Of a stretch of 64,000 nt of DNA, positions 57,961 to 64,000 are shown piece by piece. A program made the position numbers and the translations under genes. The notes under the pieces are model-generated. The model did not search any database. It worked only from the letters and a program-made list of their open reading frames with translations, and was not told where the DNA came from. Positions within the stretch are counted from its first letter, which is position 1, and each line of letters begins with the position of its first letter. This DNA is from Sipunculus nudus (lineage: Eukaryota > Annelida > Sipuncula > Golfingiida > Sipunculidae): NCBI GenBank assembly GCA_026874595.1, contig CM049316.1, forward strand, positions 15,441,839-15,505,838, written 5' to 3'.

Positions 57961-59592
57961 CTAATACAGCAAACAATTAGTAACACAGCTGCTGACTGCA
58001 AGCTGGCATATGTATGCGACTGCTTGCAGAAAGATGAGAAAAATACTGCATAATCTGGTTAGTCCTGTTTACCGATACTTCCAAATAAAGTTTCAGCCGA
58101 TTCTTTGGAACATTTTAACAGATTTCTGCATTTGTATGCAATATAATGTTCCAGGATTATTGTTAGTTTTACCCATGTTTTCTGCAATGAAGAGAAGTGT
58201 AAATTTTAACTTTTTTAGATTATTTTTGCACTTTAGGCAATACTAGTTCCAGGGACTTTTGACTTTTTATAAGGCCTTTAGAAAGCATATACCATGCAGC
58301 ACTTTCAGGTGTCTTCTAGGATTTTTCATTTGGTTTAAGCTTCTCTTGGTGGTAAAAATTTCAGATATTTCCATGATATCTGTGGATTTGTATTTTGATT
58401 ATTTGTATATTTTTGAGGACCAGAGGGATGTATTATAGAAAGGTCATGATCATTAGGAGTTATTTAGCAGAAACCAGAACTAAGCTAGGGGTCAATACAC
58501 ATTTATGCTAGAAGCCCTATTTATCATTGTGTGCAATATGTTGCTGATCTAAGGGTAAAGCATGGTTTCATCATATTACTTTAAAATTTGAATAACAGAA
58601 AATAGCAAGGAGACATAAAAAGAGAGAAAAAAAGTTACCAATTAGAACTTGAGTCCAAGCCTATAGAGAATTTAACCATCATGTGGGTACACAATGCCAA
58701 GCTTCAGTGACAGATTCTCCTGGTGAATGGCAGAGCAAAGCACTGGCCCTTATTCCTATCAATGGGTGGCTTGAACTTGGGGACAAGGGAATCACCCTGT
58801 CTCACAATGGGAAAGAAATCTTTGAATGAAAAACATATGACGGTGATCAACCCAAAAATTTATTGGATTGTTCCTTGTGTGTTATCCTAATTTTCAAAAT
58901 GTGCTTTTTGCATTAAATTGCCTACAGCAAATCAATAACATATTAGCCATGATAAAAACGCTCAGATTGAAGGTATAATGATTAACAGTGACCATGATAT
59001 TCTGCTTCAACTATACACCAATTGATTAAGAAATTTACATCAGCGAATAGAATATAATGCAGAGAAACACTAATAAGGAACTAATTTGTCATGATCAGTT
59101 GAATATAGAAAAAGGTTGACTTATAATTCTACACCCATCTATGCTCAGGGAGACTGGCACTGATGAAAGAAATTATATCTAGACAAGGAGTGTGAATCCT
59201 TTCATTTATCATTTCTTCTCCTTGTCTCAGGGAAACCTGTCTAGAAAGCCATTTTCTTTTCCCAAGATCTTCATCTAAGGGATTACTACTTTATTTTCTC
59301 AGTGTTTATTCTATCAGCTCTCAAGGAAGCATGTATAAATACCACACCTAAGTGTTAGGAAAGGATGAGAATTATTTTCTGTACATATTTCTGTTTATAA
59401 AACCAAGGGAAAAGTTTGATGAGCAAGTGCCATGCATGTTTGGCAAAACTGATATTTTGTTTTGGTGAAAATGATATTTTGAAGTCAAGTCTGAGAAACA
59501 TTACATGGTCACTATAATATGGCACTAACAGCAAGAGTGTTGCAGCTTTTTAAGAGCAGAGGTCATATGTTAGAAAATAAAATAAGGATGAG
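57961..59592. other. unique non-coding stretch
   Basis: No gene or repeat recognised. A 78-codon plus-strand frame at 58,010-58,246 has no known content. Confidence 0.45.
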
Positions 59593-59781
59593 TCAAATAA
59601 ATTGAAACTGTTTATTTAACAGTTTTGATGGTAGGAGACAGGACTTGCCCACCCAGCAGCACATGATTTTATGTTGTATGGTTTCACAAGTTGGATTATC
59701 AACTCTGACATTTGAGGTAGGCTGGAGGCCCTCAAGACCATTAAAATTACATCTGATCACTGCCAGTGAAGTTTTTGTCAT
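59593..59781 (-). other. 62-codon open frame, possibly a gene relic
   Basis: It starts at a true ATG and has varied, protein-like composition with five cysteines (including HKIMCCWVGKSC). No family was recognised, and no acceptor or donor stands out around it. An AATAAA lies within its last codons. It could be a short exon, a decayed gene or chance. Confidence 0.2.
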
Positions 59782-60930
59782 ACCTTAGATATATCCTCAG
59801 GTGTTTTACATTATGGCCTATACCTGTTGGCAAACAAGACATGCTTGTATCGGTTCTGGTTCAGGTTTTAAATGAGTATTGCAGACACTGATGCCCTGGA
59901 AGGTATAGTCCTGCAGTATATACTTTCACCTGACTAACTGCTTTGTTAAAAACAGCCCAGAATATAAAATATTACAAATTTTGTAGACATTTAATAGAAA
60001 GTTATATACTCCAGGCATCTCATATGACTGAACATTTAAGAAACAATATAGTTTGCCTAATAAACAGAAAATAATCAAGTGCATCTTTGATGTGAAATGA
60101 TATAACAATGACCAGCTTCAAATATCTGTGACAGTCTGGATATTACATTTTGTCTAACTGCATACTGTATAGTGACAAATGTCACTGACGTGACCTACAA
60201 AAGACCAATGGAAACTTGAAAGATTTTCCCAATCTACCATGAAAAAAGAGGAGAAAGTTAATTGCTATCTTTTTATCATCAACTCAACACACTAAGGCAG
60301 TCACATACATAAAGCCCACACTGACCTCCAGGGAGATCCTTATAAATTGATAAGTTTAGATGTTTCCTTGCACTATGTACAGGAAGATGTTCCACCTATT
60401 GCTTCAAAGTGTCCCATGATGGGGGATATTAGAAAGTCTTAATTGGTTTCTTTAACTGAAAATAACCTTTTCTTAACTATATATTTACTGAAAATGGCAA
60501 AGTATATTAACAGAAAGATTATTTCCTCAAAAAATTTCAATTAACTTAAAGACAATATAGCAGGTACAGTTTCAATATTTTAAAATGAAATGCATTTGAT
60601 ATATGCAAATCATGCTAGCATATCGTAATTTGACAATTACGTGTCCCCTTACACTTCACTGTTTTTGGTTTTATCCTTAACTAAGCATGATATCTGCGGA
60701 GAAATCAATCCCCTCATGTTAATGTAAACTACCTATTTCAGTGATTAAGGCATGAACCACTTTTCTGTAAAGCTGCAATTCCTGACTCCAAATAGCTTTG
60801 TCCCGGCTAAGATCCAAAATGCATAAAACATAAAATCTGTTTTACCAATGGTTGTAAAAGAACCACTTTGCCATGCACTTGTAACAGGAATTGCCTTACA
60901 ACTGTCTCAGGCAGCAACTGATGACAGGAG
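59782..60930. other. AT-rich non-coding stretch
   Basis: No gene or repeat recognised. Confidence 0.5.
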
Positions 60931-60939
60931 ATGATGAAT

Positions 60940-61150
60940 AGATAGCCATGCGGCAGGCCGTTACTTTCTGGCGGCGGCAGGACTTCATGCTGACAATTAC
61001 CTGCCGGTAGGGGATGGCTTTATCTGGTGGGGGCTTGATTTACCATCCATCTCTCTCCCGGGACCGGCCTGAGGAGAGATCACGTCCCTTTGATCATGAT
61101 TTACCTAAACCAATGGACAAAACCTTTGTCAGGCAAAATCTGCTGCTGGT
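60940..61150 (+). other. GC-rich unique island with 94-codon open frame start
   Basis: This is the most GC-rich non-repeat block in the window (GCGGCAGGCCG, GGCGGCGGCAGG, CCCGGGACCGGCC). An ATG at 61,014 opens a 94-codon frame to 61,298 whose first third (MALSGGGLIYHPSLSRDRPE) is hydrophilic and whose rest is low-complexity hydrophobic. I favour a conserved non-coding element or promoter-like island over a gene. Confidence 0.3.
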
Positions 61151-61298
61151 ATTACTTGAAGGAAGCTCTTGTTTTCCATCTCTATCCATAATCCTCCATC
61201 ATTTGCTCTTAGTGTTTACTACTTTTCTCTGTTGCGTAGTATGTGACGGGAATTCCCTTCTTTTTTATTACATTTATGATCACCACTTAATTACTTGA

Positions 61299-62007
61299 GT
61301 AATATTTGATCTGACTGACTATCATTTAATGAATTATTGGAAATAAGAGGAAACTGAATATATATATGACAGACCAATGACAAGCACTAAATAAACAAGG
61401 CTGTATAAAAATTATAAGTGAAACAGTTCACATCATCAAGACCTTTACTAAGTACTGAAAGAGAGACTGTCAATTAATCATGTTTAATTATAAGACAAGA
61501 CTGGCACTAAACTGGGAGAGATCAAATAATATATTTAAAACAGGACTGATACTAAAAGTATCAGAGAAAGTGCCATTTAAGATTGGGACAAATTTTACTT
61601 GAGATCTGTCTATTTTATCAATTAACTGGAATGAAAACAAAAATATACCGAGTAAACTATGTTAGTAATTCAATAAAAGCAATATTTGAGATAACAGTCT
61701 CCATTTCACATTTCCTACCCACTAGGGAAGGTCAAGGTGACTGGTCACATGCTAATACAACTACATTTATAAGCTGACTGGTTGTTTAGTGTCATAAATA
61801 ATTAAATATTTTAGTGAAAAATTTAACTACCAAATAGAGGCTGGCACCTCATGGAAGATGCCATATTTCATTTTTAACAAGATCCAGCACCAGAAGGTAA
61901 AATATAAAGGTTGTTTTAATTCATGAGATTTTTTGTCTCGTAACAGCTAGGCCTTCAGGCCCTAATCAAATTTTAGCGTCAAGTTGAGTGATCATATTTA
62001 AGTTTAA
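61299..62007. other. AT-rich non-coding stretch
   Basis: No gene recognised. GGCCTTCAGGCCCTAATC at 61,951-61,968 resembles the 5' end of the family 2 elements but has no companion 3' end. Confidence 0.5.
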
Positions 62008-62008
62008 T

Positions 62009-62191
62009 TTAACAAATTTTAATCAGAGGCCACTGATGGAACAGACTATAGACATGTTCTGGTGGGTAATGACCAGTTCTCTGGAAGGCTTCAGCCAGCG
62101 GACTGTAAGGGGAGAACTGATGGGGATGCTGAAAGGATATTACGGTCTGCTCCAATAATAGTTGTTGTCCAGCTTGGCTTTGTGTGACCAT
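62009..62191 (-). other. 60-codon open frame downstream of the 88-codon frame
   Basis: Starts at an ATG, ends TAA. Mixed composition (SFQHPHQFSPYSPLAEAFQR). It lies in a different frame from the open frame just upstream on the same strand, so it could be a second exon or a frameshifted relic. No known family. Confidence 0.2.
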
Positions 62192-62243
62192 CAGCAGTAT
62201 TCATATACTGGTCTGCTGCAGTGAAAGCTCTGAAGTACAGCCA

Positions 62244-62510
62244 TCAAGTACAAGACCTGTCCCTCAAGGTAACAGGGAAATATTTCAGTCTTGGTTGCGT
62301 CACATGTATTCTGATCATGTCCTCTGGCTCAGCTGGATAGCACCAATCTTGTTGAGATGCTAATGGCTCCAATTTCCAGTGTGTAACAGATCCATGCATT
62401 TCCTGTCCAGATGTTCTAACGGCCTGCTTTACATGATCCCAGAGTTTGTTCAGGACACTCTCCCTAAATGTGTGTGTTGCCAGAACAAAAAGACAGGAGA
62501 TACCCTTCAT
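62244..62510 (-). CDS. possible small secreted protein or exon, 88 codons
   Basis: On the minus strand an ATG at 62,510 opens 88 codons ending TGA. The first residues, MKGISCLFVLATHTF, have a short hydrophobic run after a lysine, as in a signal peptide, though it is short. The rest is mixed and hydrophilic, with tryptophans and three cysteines in all. The DNA is unique and GC-richer than its surroundings. Upstream, TTGTAATTTATATTAG looks like an acceptor just before the ATG, so this may be an internal exon instead. I recognise no family. Confidence 0.25.
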   Translation of the reverse strand: MKGISCLFVLATHTFRESVLNKLWDHVKQAVRTSGQEMHGSVTHWKLEPLASQQDWCYPAEPEDMIRIHVTQPRLKYFPVTLRDRSCT

Positions 62511-62539
62511 CCTAATATAAATTACAAATGTCAACACAC

Positions 62540-63353
62540 TGCATGTTGATAGCAGTTAATGACCACTGTAAATAAAGCTCTCAATTAAGCAAAGAGGAAA
62601 CTATTTTAACTTGATGGATTAAAACAAATGTGTGGTTTTCCTGTGTAGGTGGAAGCTGACATGTATTTGCAATTAATCTTAGATGATTAAATTGATTCTG
62701 AAGTGTTTTGTTGTTGTTTCAGGGGAAACAGGTCCTTATAATGTTGTAAAAAATCAACAATTCTTAATTAGCTCAGCCTAGGTCATAAACAACAGTCCCT
62801 TTAAGATATGCAGTGTTCTTTTGACCAAATTTCCTTCTGGTCATGGACTTGCCATGAGTATTCATGAGAAAGGTCATGAAGCCATGATGATGATGTAAAG
62901 CAGTCAATGGACTGGTTACTTCTGATTGGCCGTAGACAATTTTCTCATCTGTTTTATAAAAGCTCAGTTAACTATGTTTAGCATAATATCTCATAAAATG
63001 GACATTGATTATTACTGGTATGTGGAAAATAAAAAAAAAACAAACTAAAAATGGTTTACAAATATGAGTGGTCATAAAAAGGTTTGTTTTTTACCTGTTG
63101 GTACCTTATTTAAATACTCAAAGGTATTGGGAAAAAACAACTTGTGAATAAAATGAGAATTTAAAGGGTATTTTCATCTTAATATATATTGTGACTTTCT
63201 TCCCTCTTGTGCTTAGTTTCCTGTGACTTTTCCCCTGTGGAATTAGAAACACTCAATTTCATACCCATATTTGTGACTTTTCCTACCCAAATTTGTGACT
63301 TTTGCATTGTATTTTTTCTCTCACTAAATTCTTTTATAGATACATCTTTTCAG
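62540..63353. other. unique stretch with one candidate island
   Basis: The block 62,825-62,960, with repeated CATGA elements (GGTCATGGACTTGCCATGAG, GGTCATGAAGCCATGATGATG), may be conserved non-coding sequence. The rest is AT-rich. Near 63,226-63,302 TTGTGACTTTTCCTACCC-like blocks repeat loosely. Confidence 0.4.
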
Positions 63354-63496
63354 GAGGGTACACCCTGCAAGAACATGAACCCAAGGAGTTACCATGGGCC
63401 AGCCAACCCTGGTCTTCACACTTAGATACAACTGGCTCCTTCCAGAGAGATCAGCCTTGTCTATCACACAACCTATCATCTCAAGTGTCCAAGTAA
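63354..63496 (+). other. candidate terminal coding exon
   Basis: Preceded by TTTTATAGATACATCTTTTC and then AG, a fair acceptor. One frame is open for 47 codons to TAA at 63,494 and has protein-like composition (GYTLQEHEPKELPWASQPW). GC content rises exactly over this block. No family was recognised and no poly(A) signal is obvious nearby. A non-coding conserved block is the alternative. Confidence 0.3.
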
Positions 63497-64000
63497 CACA
63501 ACAGACCATATGCCAAACTACGGTAAAATTCCAAACATAAGTCGCATCCTTATTACCAGTCACACCCTAACATTATAAATCCACCAGGAGAACAGTCATA
63601 CAAGTTAACATTATCACAGTTCTCTCTCATAATATCCTCATTTAATTGTGAAGACTGGGTTAAAAGTAGTCAGTGATATTTTTTATATATCAGTATACAA
63701 CGATACAGGAATCTGCAGATTATGTATCACCATACTGTTTTCCAATATTACAATTTTATATATTATGTGAAAGGTAACAAGCTGATTTATACAGTAATAA
63801 AACTTGACCATTTTGGTTACTACTGTGTCTACAAATACACCTGATGATGTAGAGTAGAATATGTTGAAGTAGGCTTGATGACCTCATGGTCAATGGTGGC
63901 AAAGGCTGTCAGTCTATTTAAAATAATAATATATTAATAACATATTAAGCTACCATATATCACAATACTGTAATTATAATAATGCTTCTGATAACCTATG
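63497..64000. other. AT-rich end of window
   Basis: No gene or repeat recognised. Confidence 0.5.

Noticed and set aside
61951-61968. GGCCTTCAGGCCCTAATC as the start of another family 2 element
   Set aside because: No core repeats, GGAC run or 3' end follow; too short to call.

Overview
The window reads as AT-rich, intron- or intergenic-type animal DNA. It has no intact multi-exon gene, no rRNA and no intact tRNA gene. The repeats point to a mollusc, most likely a bivalve. Several elements have the build known from bivalve 'pearl' and Helentron-associated (HINE) elements: a 5' hairpin, tandem core repeats, a GGAC-rich stretch, a 3' hairpin, then an A-rich end. There are also tRNA-derived SINE heads, Harbinger-like MITEs and many degenerate minisatellites. 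The species cannot be named from the sequence alone. I recognised no protein family anywhere; the longest open frames are about 100-135 codons and mostly lie inside repeats.

Layout. 1-5.3 kb: TA microsatellite, an 18-bp minisatellite, then a composite repeat (1662-5076) holding 16 clusters of AGGTCA half-sites about 145 bp apart. 5.7-6.3 kb: a 630-bp MITE. 8.7-10.3 kb: an unfamiliar 1.58-kb inverted-repeat element with about ten copies of an ACCGTTACC motif inside. 13.4 kb: a splice-bounded candidate exon. 13.96-16.79 kb: a pearl/Helentron-like element inserted into a minisatellite. 19.3-20.8 kb: two more short inverted-repeat elements. 22.6-24.8 kb: an ATGCC minisatellite interrupted by another pearl-like element. 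25.6-28.2, 33.4-34.6 and 52.8-56.0 kb: three elements with the same ends but different cores. 30.6 kb: a SINE. 32.75 kb: a candidate 48-bp exon on the minus strand. 37.6-38.2 kb: a minisatellite of 3'-splice-site-like monomers beside a short open frame.

The dominant structure is the array at 41,534-52,162. Monomers of 34 bp are organised into a 1663-bp higher-order unit that also carries a tRNA-like SINE head and a separate spacer. Six near-identical units are present. The fifth is extended to 2035 bp by a recombinant junction, so the order of events can be partly read from shared variants.

Between repeats lie unique islands of higher GC (about 10.5, 12.65, 17.5, 24.95, 35.4, 36.0, 40.6, 57.7, 61.0, 62.2 and 62.9 kb). 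They could be conserved non-coding elements or stray exons of an unseen gene. No transposase, reverse transcriptase or helicase was seen, so all mobile elements here look non-autonomous. Percentages and counts were made by eye.
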